NCBI GenBank assembly: GCA_013288465.1 | Contig: JABDBT010000048.1 | Location: 1 to 18,359, forward strand | DNA length: 18,359 nucleotides | Direction of reading: 5' to 3' | From: Bacteroidota bacterium | Lineage (GTDB): Bacteria > Bacteroidota > Bacteroidia > Sphingobacteriales > Sphingobacteriaceae | Part shown: one piece after another, positions 8,678 to 15,770 of the stretch | Position numbering within the stretch: the stretch's first letter is position 1 | Layout: each line of letters starts with the position of its first letter | The notes under the pieces: generated by a model | Database searches by the model: none | Seen by the model: the letters and a program-made list of their open reading frames with translations, nothing else | Told to the model about the DNA's origin: nothing | Made by a program: the position numbers and the translations under genes

Positions 8678-8756
8678 TAATTTTTGAGCTAAAATATTCA
8701 ATATAGGGTATTTATATACAAGCATATTTTTGTTTTATGATCTATCGCAGTGCTAA

Positions 8757-10172
8757 TTAAATTTTAGCCTTATCTTCTTTACTATTTTTATTGCTGTTAG
8801 TTGTTTCCAGCACTATTACAACGGGTTTATGATGTTCCCCTTTTTTTAGATGGATAAAGTATTCATTACCTACTATCTGTTCCGGCACAAAAGCACCGTC
8901 GGGCTGGCTTAACGGGTACACTTTTTTTATCATTTTGCCTGCCGGTATTTTTATTCGTAACGCCCCCGAAACAGGCACATTGAATATTAACATGTAATTC
9001 TTATCGGCGTATTCGCGGCTTTTGGTAATATAGCCCCAGTCCTGCTTATCAAATCCGGCATAACCACAGTTATATATCGCTTTTTTGTTTACGCTCATCC
9101 AGTCGCCTATTTGTTTGGCCAGTTTTAATTCTTCCTGCCTTATTGTACCATCGGGCTTTGGCCCAAAGTTCAACACAAAGTTACCGTCGAGCGATACACA
9201 TTTGGCAAGCATCTCTATCAGTTCGTCCGCAGTTTTGATATGGCCGTTCCAGGTTTTGTTATAGCCCCACATATTTTCAGGCACAGTCATCACACATTCC
9301 CAGTCGTTACCATGTACATCGGCAATAGTATTGGGTATTTTCCGTTCCCAGCCCTGTTCATAATCACCTATCAGGTTATTGTTCGAATCAAAATGACGTT
9401 TGCCGTATTCATCGGCATGAAAACGGCTGCCGATAATGAGGCCGGGGTGCAATTTTCGCAGTTCCTGTTCCAGTTCATCGGCCCAGGCGCCTTGCTTTAC
9501 CCACGATTTATCCCAGGTGCCGTCAAACCATAAGCCTTTTGCGGCAGGATACTTTGTAAGCAATTCAATTAGCTGGTTGCGGGTAAATTGTTTAAACCGT
9601 TCAAAAGCTATGCTATCGTCCACCGTTTTTATCTCATACCGCCAATCGGTGTTATGCCAGTCCATTACCGAAAAATAAAGAATCACATCTATGCCCTGTT
9701 TATTATAAGCCTTAACCAACGGGCCGATAATGTCTTTCTTATAAGGTGAGTTAACCACCGTAAAGCTGGTGTATTTGCTGGGCCATAAGCAAAACCCGTC
9801 ATGGTGTTTCGTCGTAATGGTTACATACCTTACGCCCATTTGTTTAGCGGTTGCGGCCCACGCGCCGGCATCAAACTTTACCGGGTTGAATTTACAAATT
9901 AACGAATCGTATGCAGCCTTAGGCACCTCGTCCCATGATTTGATCCACTCGGCAGCGCCGTTGTATGGTTTGCCATTCCACTCACCCGCTGGTATGGAAT
10001 ATAAGCCCCAATGGATAAATTGCCCGAGCCCGTACCCCCGCCATTTAACCATATCGGCATCGGTTCTTTTACCTATGTGATGGTTGCCATGTTTTAATGG
10101 AATAATTTGCTGGGCATATCCATAAAAGCAGGCTCCTAATACTATACTTAATACCAACAGTGATCTTCTCAT
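8757..10172 (-). CDS. GH29 family alpha-L-fucosidase
   Basis: A retaining exo-fucosidase that would remove terminal alpha-L-fucose from oligosaccharides in the periplasm. I prefer the ATG at 10172 (471 residues) over the one at 10220, because the first begins the signal peptide MRRSLLVLSIVLGACFYGYA. Family signatures are YGLGQFIHWGLYS (47-59), the fucose-binding TKHHDGFCLW (121-130) and the nucleophile Asp217 in GLWFDGTWD. The region GDYEQGWERK (269-278) carries the likely acid/base Glu candidates, and NFVLNFGPKPDG (330-341) follows. A beta-sandwich domain closes the protein. The signal contains LGAC, so processing as a lipoprotein at Cys15 is possible, but cleavage at YGYA-Q looks more natural. 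It is the first gene of the pair with the GH2 enzyme downstream, and a LacI-type palindrome lies 82 bp upstream of its start. Confidence 0.93.
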   Translation of the reverse strand: MRRSLLVLSIVLGACFYGYAQQIIPLKHGNHHIGKRTDADMVKWRGYGLGQFIHWGLYSIPAGEWNGKPYNGAAEWIKSWDEVPKAAYDSLICKFNPVKFDAGAWAATAKQMGVRYVTITTKHHDGFCLWPSKYTSFTVVNSPYKKDIIGPLVKAYNKQGIDVILYFSVMDWHNTDWRYEIKTVDDSIAFERFKQFTRNQLIELLTKYPAAKGLWFDGTWDKSWVKQGAWADELEQELRKLHPGLIIGSRFHADEYGKRHFDSNNNLIGDYEQGWERKIPNTIADVHGNDWECVMTVPENMWGYNKTWNGHIKTADELIEMLAKCVSLDGNFVLNFGPKPDGTIRQEELKLAKQIGDWMSVNKKAIYNCGYAGFDKQDWGYITKSREYADKNYMLIFNVPVSGALRIKIPAGKMIKKVYPLSQPDGAFVPEQIVGNEYFIHLKKGEHHKPVVIVLETTNSNKNSKEDKAKI

Positions 10173-10254
10173 TTCCTTGATAGCTAATTGCCATTCATTA
10201 ATTAAATGTAAGTATATCAACTTATTTTTATTTAGCGTTGCAGTTAACTCTGCG

Positions 10255-10264
10255 CAAACGTTTG
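10255..10264. promoter_or_regulatory. LacI-family-type operator palindrome
   Basis: CAAACGTTTG is a perfect 10-bp palindrome centred on CG, within gcgCAAACGTTTGtta. LacI/GalR-family regulators, including PurR and CcpA types, bind palindromes of this form with a central CpG. It sits in the divergent region, 82 bp upstream of the fucosidase ATG and 50 bp before the MarC -7 element. It could control either gene or both. No LacI-type regulator gene is in the window. Confidence 0.4.
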
Positions 10265-10314
10265 TTAATGAGCATTATATTTTGATGTGAAAAAGCTGAC
10301 GGAATTCATACATT

Positions 10315-10322
10315 TAACTTTG
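10315..10322 (+). promoter_or_regulatory. Candidate -7 promoter element of the MarC gene
   Basis: TAACTTTG is an exact TAnnTTTG match, 38 bp before the MarC start codon. That spacing fits a short leader. A TTTG lies at 10281-10284, but at 30 bp it is farther away than the usual -33 spacing, so the upstream half is not supported. Confidence 0.5.
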
Positions 10323-10360
10323 TTTAACTGATCGATTTATTAACAGAACCATTATTCAAA

Positions 10361-11032
10361 ATGACTGATTTTTACCATTCATTTATTCATTTACTTTTTA
10401 TAGGGCTCATTGCCTTATTTCCTGTAGTAAATCCAATCGGGTCGGCATTTATCATTAGCCCTTACTTTGCCGATCTTAGCAAGGCCGAAAAGAGAAAAGC
10501 TGTAGGTAAAATAACACTATATGCTTTTTGTATTTGCACGGTTGCTTTGTTTGCCGGGCACTGGATACTTGAGCTATTCGGTATCTCTATTCCTGTTATT
10601 CAATTAGCAGGTGGTATTATGATCTGTAAAATGGGGTGGGAGTTTTTGTCGTCCGATAAAAAAGACGAAAATAGCACGGCCGGTACAGACAAAGATGTTA
10701 ACCAGACGGGGTATCTTCACATACAGGATAAATTATTTTATCCCATCACTTTTCCTGTTACTACCGGGGCCGGTACCATTTCGGTGCTGTTTACCTTGAG
10801 CGCGCATAGTGCAACAGTAGGGATGAAAAACTACTATATCAATACCGGCGCAATTTTATTAGCGATAATAATCATGTGCATGCTTATTTACATATTCTAC
10901 CTTAACACAAAGACCATTATAAATTACCTGGGCGCAAACGGCGAAATGATATTTAACCGGATGGCAGCATTCCTTATATTTTGCGTGGGCCTGCAAATTG
11001 CAGTAACAGGTATAAAAGCCCTTATTGGATAA
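10361..11032 (+). CDS. MarC family integral membrane protein
   Basis: The 223-residue protein has the six hydrophobic segments expected of MarC (UPF0056), arranged in two groups of three. They are separated by a charged loop at 97-120 rich in Lys, Asp and Glu. Family motifs are FPVVNPIGSAF (20-30) near the start and FPVTTGAGTIS (131-141) opening the second half. The length is normal (about 200-225). Members sit in the inner membrane. The name comes from an early link to multiple antibiotic resistance that was later questioned, and their transport substrate remains unknown. The gene is divergent from the fucosidase and 44 bp upstream of the six-hairpin glycosidase on the same strand. Co-transcription with that enzyme is possible. 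Confidence 0.92.
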   Translation: MTDFYHSFIHLLFIGLIALFPVVNPIGSAFIISPYFADLSKAEKRKAVGKITLYAFCICTVALFAGHWILELFGISIPVIQLAGGIMICKMGWEFLSSDKKDENSTAGTDKDVNQTGYLHIQDKLFYPITFPVTTGAGTISVLFTLSAHSATVGMKNYYINTGAILLAIIIMCMLIYIFYLNTKTIINYLGANGEMIFNRMAAFLIFCVGLQIAVTGIKALIG

Positions 11033-11076
11033 TAAAACGCCTGCTAATTAATTTACGTCAATAAATAATTGAACCT

Positions 11077-13548
11077 ATGCTTTTCAAAAAAATCCACATC
11101 GCTTTGATTTACTTCCTGGTTGTTTTTTCCCCGGCCGTATCTATCGCTAAGGATGTTATTATTAGCAACCCTAAGATCACCATGACGCTTAATTATGGAA
11201 CACAAGCCAGTATCGGCACGCTTATAATTAACGGGCAAAAAGTGATAACCGATGCTGATGGGATATTTACCTCGGTAAACGTAGGCGGTATTAATTATTC
11301 GTCCCTGCATTTAAAAGCAACGCCGGTGTTTGTAAGAGCCGGGAATATAATCAGGCTAAACGGTATTAGTTACGGCGATAAAAGCATCACCATTAAGGAG
11401 AACTGGATATTTATGGTGACCGGTAAATCTATAAAGTGGACTATAGAAAGAACCTCGGCCGCTGCAATAAAAATAGATGAAGCAGCTATGCCGGTATTTA
11501 ATTTTGATAGTATTGATACTTGGGAAGGCGCGTACCAGGGCTACGGCGGGCTGGCTTGGTTTTACCTGTTTAATGAAAAACTTTGCACTTATGGGGTACA
11601 TACCCGGTCGTCAAATTTTTGGAACAGCAAAACCGGCAACGGATTAAATATAACCGTGGGCGCCCCGGGTAAAAACGTTGCCATGACCTATACCCGCACC
11701 AACGATGATAAGCTGGCTTATACCATAAGCGTATCCGGTAAAGAGCTGCTGCCAAAATCAGATAGCGGTACAAACAGGAGACGGTTTATAAGAGGCAGAA
11801 CAGATGTATGGTCGCCCTTTACTTTACCTGCAGGCACCAGCAGCCAAAGCATAACACTCAGCTATTTTGATGTTAACCAAAAATATGGGCGGGGCCAGTT
11901 TAAAGGTATTGCCGGGGACAAGGTAAGCGCGGTATTAAACACCATTGCCCGCATAGGGGTTATTGATTCACTGCATTTTGGCGGCAACAGCTGGCATACG
12001 CCGTATGGCCCTATTTGCCTGCACGAACAATATATTGCCCAACTGGGCCTGGCTATAAATGACCCCAACTATTTAAAAGGTTACCAGAGCTGCCTGGATT
12101 TTTACCGCGACCACGCCATAAAACCCGATGGAAGGGTTTACCCGCGCTGGGCCTATAATAATGAAGATGCCATGCCGGGCCAGTTTAATAAATATGGTTT
12201 TTACGAAGCGCAATGGGGTATCCTGATGGATTCGAACCCCGACCTGGTTACCAATATTGCCGAGCTTTATGATATGAACGGTAATAAAGCATGGGTTAAA
12301 AGTCACCAGTTATCCTGCGAAAAAGCTTTAGACTGGATACTTAAACGCGACAGCAACAACAACGGGCTGGTTGAAGTGATGACCGATAATGAAAGCCAAA
12401 AAAGAGGCAGCGACTGGATAGATATCATCTGGGCGTCGTACGAAAACGCGTTTGTAAACGCTAAACTTTATCATGCCCTGGTAAAATGGGCCGATGTGGA
12501 ACATCAACTTAATAATGAGCCAAAAGCAAAATATTATGCCGGTTTTGCAGCCAAACTAAAGGCAAGTTTTAACAAAGACAGCAAAGACGGCGGATTTTGG
12601 GACGAGGAAAAAGGATGTTACGATTATTGGATTGATAAAGACAAAACCATCCATGGGCGCAATACAGTTACCCCGGTAAACTTTATGGCTATTGCTTATG
12701 GCATTTGTGATAACGATGCCCGAAGAAAAACCATACTGGACAATATTGAGGTGCAAATGCAAAAAGAAAATCTGTTTTTCTGGCCATTAGCCATGTATCC
12801 GTACGCACCCGGGGAAGCCAAACGGTCGCAATACCCGTTCCCTTCCTATGAAAATGGCGACCTGTTTTTATCATGGGGCTCGGTAGCTATAAATGCTTAT
12901 GCCCAATATAACCCCGCCCTCGCCCTAAAATATGTTAAGAATGTATTGGAACAATATAGTAAAGACGGGCTTGCGTTTCAGCGTTATGGCAGGCTAAAAC
13001 AGGATGGCCTTGGCGATGACATACTCTCGGGCAACAGCCTCGCTATCGTGGGTTTGTACCAGGCAATTTATGGCATAAACCCCTTATATAACCGTTTTTA
13101 CCTCGATCCGCATATTACACCCGAACTTGCCGGCACGGTATTAAATTATAATTTCCGCGATAAAAAATTAGCCATTAGCCTTGATAATAATAGCTATTCC
13201 GTATCCGACAAAATTTTTAAGGTAACAGCTAATAAAAGCTTTGGCTTTAACACAACCAAAAACCAGTTGTCTTATTTCAACGGAGATGATACAAATGTGT
13301 CATTACAGGCCACATCATCAACCTATTTGGCTATAGCTATAAAGAACTGGGATGCCAATAAAATGGAATGGCAGCAGGACGGTGCAAAACACGTTGCCTA
13401 CATTTTGCACCAATTAAAACCAAACACAGTTTATTTATTTGCGGTTAATGGCAAGCCCGTTAAAAACATTAAAAGTAATTTAAAGGGTGAACTGGTAATA
13501 AACCATGATTCAAAATCATCTGCCGAAATGATTACGGTTAGTAAATAG
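11077..13548 (+). CDS. Exported six-hairpin glycosidase-like protein, family not assigned
   Basis: An 823-residue protein with a signal peptide (1-24, cleavage after SIA). Residues 25-275 look like a beta-sandwich domain. From about 280 to 670 there is an alpha-helical region of the (alpha/alpha)6 six-hairpin glycosidase type, followed by a beta-rich C-terminal domain. Conserved-looking acidic and aromatic clusters are PRWAYNNEDAMPGQ (356-369), DSNNNGLVEV (425-434), KRGSDWIDIIWASYENA (442-458) and YPFPSYENGDLFLSWG (586-601). These recall GH63, GH78-like and debranching-type barrels, in which paired Asp/Glu residues invert an alpha-glycosidic bond. However, I cannot place it in a numbered family or name a substrate. 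The ATG at 11077 is supported by the signal peptide, and no strong Shine-Dalgarno sequence is visible. Neighbouring fucosidase, galactosidase and rhamnosidase genes suggest a plant-type heteropolysaccharide. Its stop lies 11 bp inside the convergent AraC gene. Confidence 0.82.
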   Translation: MLFKKIHIALIYFLVVFSPAVSIAKDVIISNPKITMTLNYGTQASIGTLIINGQKVITDADGIFTSVNVGGINYSSLHLKATPVFVRAGNIIRLNGISYGDKSITIKENWIFMVTGKSIKWTIERTSAAAIKIDEAAMPVFNFDSIDTWEGAYQGYGGLAWFYLFNEKLCTYGVHTRSSNFWNSKTGNGLNITVGAPGKNVAMTYTRTNDDKLAYTISVSGKELLPKSDSGTNRRRFIRGRTDVWSPFTLPAGTSSQSITLSYFDVNQKYGRGQFKGIAGDKVSAVLNTIARIGVIDSLHFGGNSWHTPYGPICLHEQYIAQLGLAINDPNYLKGYQSCLDFYRDHAIKPDGRVYPRWAYNNEDAMPGQFNKYGFYEAQWGILMDSNPDLVTNIAELYDMNGNKAWVKSHQLSCEKALDWILKRDSNNNGLVEVMTDNESQKRGSDWIDIIWASYENAFVNAKLYHALVKWADVEHQLNNEPKAKYYAGFAAKLKASFNKDSKDGGFWDEEKGCYDYWIDKDKTIHGRNTVTPVNFMAIAYGICDNDARRKTILDNIEVQMQKENLFFWPLAMYPYAPGEAKRSQYPFPSYENGDLFLSWGSVAINAYAQYNPALALKYVKNVLEQYSKDGLAFQRYGRLKQDGLGDDILSGNSLAIVGLYQAIYGINPLYNRFYLDPHITPELAGTVLNYNFRDKKLAISLDNNSYSVSDKIFKVTANKSFGFNTTKNQLSYFNGDDTNVSLQATSSTYLAIAIKNWDANKMEWQQDGAKHVAYILHQLKPNTVYLFAVNGKPVKNIKSNLKGELVINHDSKSSAEMITVSK

Positions 13549-14482
13549 TTTTTTTCCTGATCTCTACCGGCGACAAAGAGGTTTGTTTTTTAAAGAAATT
13601 GGAGAAATGAGATAATTGTTCAAAGCCCAAGCTATAAGCAATTTCCGATATATTCCAGTCGGTTTGTTTGAGCAATATCTTGGCTTCCTGCACCAGTCTG
13701 TTGCTGATATGTTCCGAGGTGGTTTTGCCTGTATTTTCTTTTAAAACCTTATTTAAATGATTACTGTGGATAGCCAATTGGTCGGCATAATCTTTGGAGG
13801 TTCGCAGGCTAAGTTTTTGCTGCGGCGAGGCTATCGGGAATTGTCTTTCCAATAGCTCAATAAACAACGATGATACCCGGGCAGATGCATTGTGCGTATT
13901 GTTATAGGTAGTTAAAGGCTGTAATTTTTGACCATAGTGAATCATTTCCATCACAAAGTTGCGTATCAAGTCATACTTATAAAGATAACTGGATGTAATT
14001 TCATGTTGCATCTTTTCAAAAAGCAGTTCCAGTTCATCGGCTTCGTTGTCTGAAAGCTGGAATACTGGGTAACCTCCGGGACGGAATATCGGCAATTCAT
14101 CCAAAACCGCCCCGCTTTTTGATTGAACCAAAAACTCATCGGTAAAGATGCAGAAATATCCTTTTTGATCGGTATCCTGCGGAACCCAGTTATAGGGTAT
14201 TTTAGGGGTAGCAAATAATAAAGCACTTTTTTCAATGGGGATAACCTTATCGGCGTATTCCGCGATATTTTTCCCAATAACAAGGCTGATTTTATAATAC
14301 GCCCTGCGATTGTACGGCATATGCCCCGGGTCTGCCAGAAATCTTGGCGCAAGGTCGCGCAGGCTGAATACATTAAAGTGCCCTATTTCTTTATTGATCC
14401 CGGCGGGTAAAAGCGACTCCACACTTTCATCAATAGCCGAAGCTGCCTCTTTGTAAAAATCGTCAATGCTGGTTGGTTTCAT
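13538..14482 (-). CDS. AraC family transcriptional regulator
   Basis: A 314-residue cytoplasmic DNA-binding regulator. Residues 35-150 form a cupin-like sensing domain (GHFNVFSLRDL near 34-44, LLFATPKIPYNW near 88-99), as in Bacteroidota AraC proteins of this size. Residues from about 225 to 310 hold the double helix-turn-helix. The first helix pair covers KDYADQLAIHSNHLNKVLKE (230-249). The second is WNISEIAYSLGFEQLSHFSN (276-295), with the family signature ending FFKKQTSLSPVEIRKK (296-311). The effector is not predictable. It is divergent from the SDR gene across a 191-bp region with candidate direct repeats, and AraC proteins often control a divergent neighbour, so that gene is the first target to consider. 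Its last three codons and stop overlap the 3' end of the convergent glycosidase gene by 11 bp. Confidence 0.93.
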   Translation of the reverse strand: MKPTSIDDFYKEAASAIDESVESLLPAGINKEIGHFNVFSLRDLAPRFLADPGHMPYNRRAYYKISLVIGKNIAEYADKVIPIEKSALLFATPKIPYNWVPQDTDQKGYFCIFTDEFLVQSKSGAVLDELPIFRPGGYPVFQLSDNEADELELLFEKMQHEITSSYLYKYDLIRNFVMEMIHYGQKLQPLTTYNNTHNASARVSSLFIELLERQFPIASPQQKLSLRTSKDYADQLAIHSNHLNKVLKENTGKTTSEHISNRLVQEAKILLKQTDWNISEIAYSLGFEQLSHFSNFFKKQTSLSPVEIRKKTIY

Positions 14483-14541
14483 ATCGGGATGTATTAATCA
14501 TGAATTGAATATGATAATTGTATTGATGTCATATTGCTTAT

Positions 14542-14549
14542 CAAATATA
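14542..14549 (-). promoter_or_regulatory. Candidate -7 promoter element of the AraC regulator gene
   Basis: Read on the minus strand the site is TATATTTG, an exact TAnnTTTG match, 59 bp before the AraC start codon. A matching -33 element is not evident at the expected distance. Confidence 0.45.
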
Positions 14550-14553
14550 ACAG

Positions 14554-14598
14554 TTTGTTAAAACAATCAGGCCGACATGTTTGAATTTGGTAAACAAT
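14554..14598. promoter_or_regulatory. Direct-repeat pair between the AraC and SDR genes
   Basis: TTTGTTAAAACAAT (14554-14567) and TTTGGTAAACAAT (14586-14598) are near-identical and in the same orientation. Their starts are 32 bp apart, close to three helical turns. AraC-family proteins commonly bind tandem direct repeats, so these may be the regulator's own operator half-sites. They lie between the two divergent -7 candidates. The first copy is also a partial palindrome (TTGTT-AA-AACAA). Confidence 0.35.
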
Positions 14599-14635
14599 GG
14601 ATTGAATCCTGCAAACTCCTGCTTGCATCGCTATC

Positions 14636-14643
14636 TACCTTTG
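14636..14643 (+). promoter_or_regulatory. Candidate -7 promoter element of the SDR gene
   Basis: TACCTTTG is an exact TAnnTTTG match, 30 bp before the SDR start codon. An inverted repeat TGCAA-N8-TTGCA lies just upstream at 14610-14627, overlapping where a -33 contact would fall. Confidence 0.5.
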
Positions 14644-14673
14644 TATCATTAAAAAAACTTAAAGAAAAATAAA

Positions 14674-15453
14674 ATGGAACTTCAAAATAACACAATTTTA
14701 ATAACCGGCGGAACGAGCGGCTTTGGCTATGAATTTGCTTCCCGGTTGATTGACTTAGGGAATACCGTAATTATAACAGGCAGGGACAAGGCCAAACTTG
14801 ATCTTACCAAAAAAAAGCTACCTAAAATTCATACCTTCCAAAGTGATGTAAGCAAGTCCGAAGCTATAGCTCAACTATTTGTTGAGGTAACCAGCCGGTT
14901 TCCCGACCTTAACATGCTTATTAATAACGCCGGCGAGATGCGCAAGATAAATTTGCAGGATGCTTCGATCGATTTGCATGATATAACCCGCGAAGTTGAA
15001 ATTAATCTGATGGGCCCAATCCGGATGATACAGGAATTTCTGCCTCATTTAAAAACAAAAAAAACAGCGGCTATCCTGAATGTAACCTCGGGTATTGCCC
15101 TGGTTCCTTTTCCTATATCCCCTATTTACGGAGCAACTAAATCAGGGCTTCGCTCCTATACCCAATCTCTGCGCGTTCAATTAAAAAATACAAATATCAA
15201 AGTGTTTGAATTAGTTGCACCGGGATCAAAAACACCACTGAACGACAAATTTGCAAAGGTTGACGGGTTTGACGATAAAATGTTGATGGAACCGGGCAAA
15301 CTGATAGCCACAGCAATTAAAGGGTTGCAAAAGGACACTTATGAGATATACCCCGGTTTGGCCAACATAATGAAAATAGTGAGCCGTGTTGCGCCCCGTT
15401 TTTTGTTAAAACAGACCAGCAAAGTTGGTGCAGATTTATGGCAGGGAAAGTAA
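14674..15453 (+). CDS. SDR family NAD(P)-dependent oxidoreductase, DltE-like
   Basis: A 259-residue classical short-chain dehydrogenase/reductase of normal length. It has the Rossmann cofactor motif TGGTSGFG (11-18), TGRDKAKL (35-42), NNAG (84-87) and the structural Asn111 in EINLMGP. The catalytic triad residues are Ser139 in NVTSG, Tyr152 and Lys156 in IYGATKSG. The arginine in TGR after the second strand leans toward NADPH, but that is an inference. It is cytoplasmic, and the pattern is closest to DltE-like SDRs, for which the substrate is usually unknown. The start codon is preceded by an A-rich leader and a well-placed -7 candidate. It is divergent from the AraC regulator, which may control it. 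Nothing ties it to the nearby glycosidases biochemically. Confidence 0.92.
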   Translation: MELQNNTILITGGTSGFGYEFASRLIDLGNTVIITGRDKAKLDLTKKKLPKIHTFQSDVSKSEAIAQLFVEVTSRFPDLNMLINNAGEMRKINLQDASIDLHDITREVEINLMGPIRMIQEFLPHLKTKKTAAILNVTSGIALVPFPISPIYGATKSGLRSYTQSLRVQLKNTNIKVFELVAPGSKTPLNDKFAKVDGFDDKMLMEPGKLIATAIKGLQKDTYEIYPGLANIMKIVSRVAPRFLLKQTSKVGADLWQGK

Positions 15454-15505
15454 TTTCATGCCTACCAGTTATAGCACAATTAACCCGAAACAAAATACAC
15501 ATATA

Positions 15506-15533
15506 TGCCTCGATAGAGGCTACCTCTTTGTAG
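15506..15533 (-). repeat. Hairpin repeat copy 1 (inverted)
   Basis: GCCTC-gata-GAGGC stem followed by TACC and ctctttgtag. Read on the minus strand it becomes CTACAAAGAGGTAGCCTC, matching copy 4 through the stem and about 10 bp of the flanking ctacaaag arm. Copies 1 and 4 therefore face each other across the region. Confidence 0.7.
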
Positions 15534-15555
15534 CAATATGAAATAGAAAAGCAAA

Positions 15556-15574
15556 TTGCGCCGTAGGCGTTACC
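15556..15574 (-). repeat. Hairpin repeat copy 2, divergent variant (inverted)
   Basis: On the minus strand this is GGTAACGCCTACGGCGCAA, against GGTAGCCTCTACGAGGCAA in copy 3. Of the five differing positions, four form two stem base pairs that changed together, so the hairpin is kept. The outermost pair of copy 3 is lost here. Confidence 0.5.
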
Positions 15575-15609
15575 CTAATTGACAGGTTGATCATGCATTA
15601 TTCATTAAG

Positions 15610-15628
15610 GGTAGCCTCTACGAGGCAA
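15610..15628 (+). repeat. Hairpin repeat copy 3
   Basis: GGTA followed by a perfect 5-bp stem GCCTC-tac-GAGGC and AA. It is the shortest-loop member of the set. It lacks the ctacaaag arm seen in copies 1 and 4. Confidence 0.7.
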
Positions 15629-15645
15629 AACCCTAAAATTGATTG

Positions 15646-15679
15646 TTTTTCTACAAAGGGGTAGCCTCTACCGAGGCAT
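15646..15679 (+). repeat. Hairpin repeat copy 4 with upstream arm
   Basis: The arm tttttctacaaag (15646-15658) leads into GGTA and the stem GCCTC-tacc-GAGGC (15664-15677). Together they match the minus-strand reading of copy 1 with only a few changes, so the two copies are a long inverted pair about 110 bp apart. Confidence 0.7.
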
Positions 15680-15770
15680 GTTATTTGGGTATCAAAAGAG
15701 GATACTTGATAAGTTCAAGCACCAGTTAAAATGTGCTCTCCAAAATAAAAACCATCAGTTACAATACCCG

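Larger units (their letters stand above)
15454..15770. other. Convergent intergenic region with four hairpin repeats
   Basis: This region lies between the 3' ends of the SDR gene and the GH106 gene and contains no credible coding frame. Its notable content is a set of four related short palindromes (listed separately). These could act as a transcription stop for both converging genes, although none is followed by a classic T tract. The remainder is plain AT-rich spacer. Confidence 0.6.

Noticed and set aside
8678..8725. Longer N-terminus of the GH2 protein from the ATG at 8725
   Set aside because: The extra 16 residues precede an otherwise complete Sec signal peptide; the ATG at 8677 fits an exported enzyme better.
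10173..10220. Longer N-terminus of the fucosidase from the ATG at 10220
   Set aside because: It adds 16 residues before the signal peptide, whose natural start is the Met-Arg-Arg at 10172.
15317..15502. Minus-strand 61-codon frame at the SDR 3' end
   Set aside because: It is mostly antisense to the SDR gene, with no homology features or start signals.
15506..15679. CRISPR array
   Set aside because: The repeats are short palindromes in mixed orientation with unequal spacing and sequence changes, and no cas gene is present.
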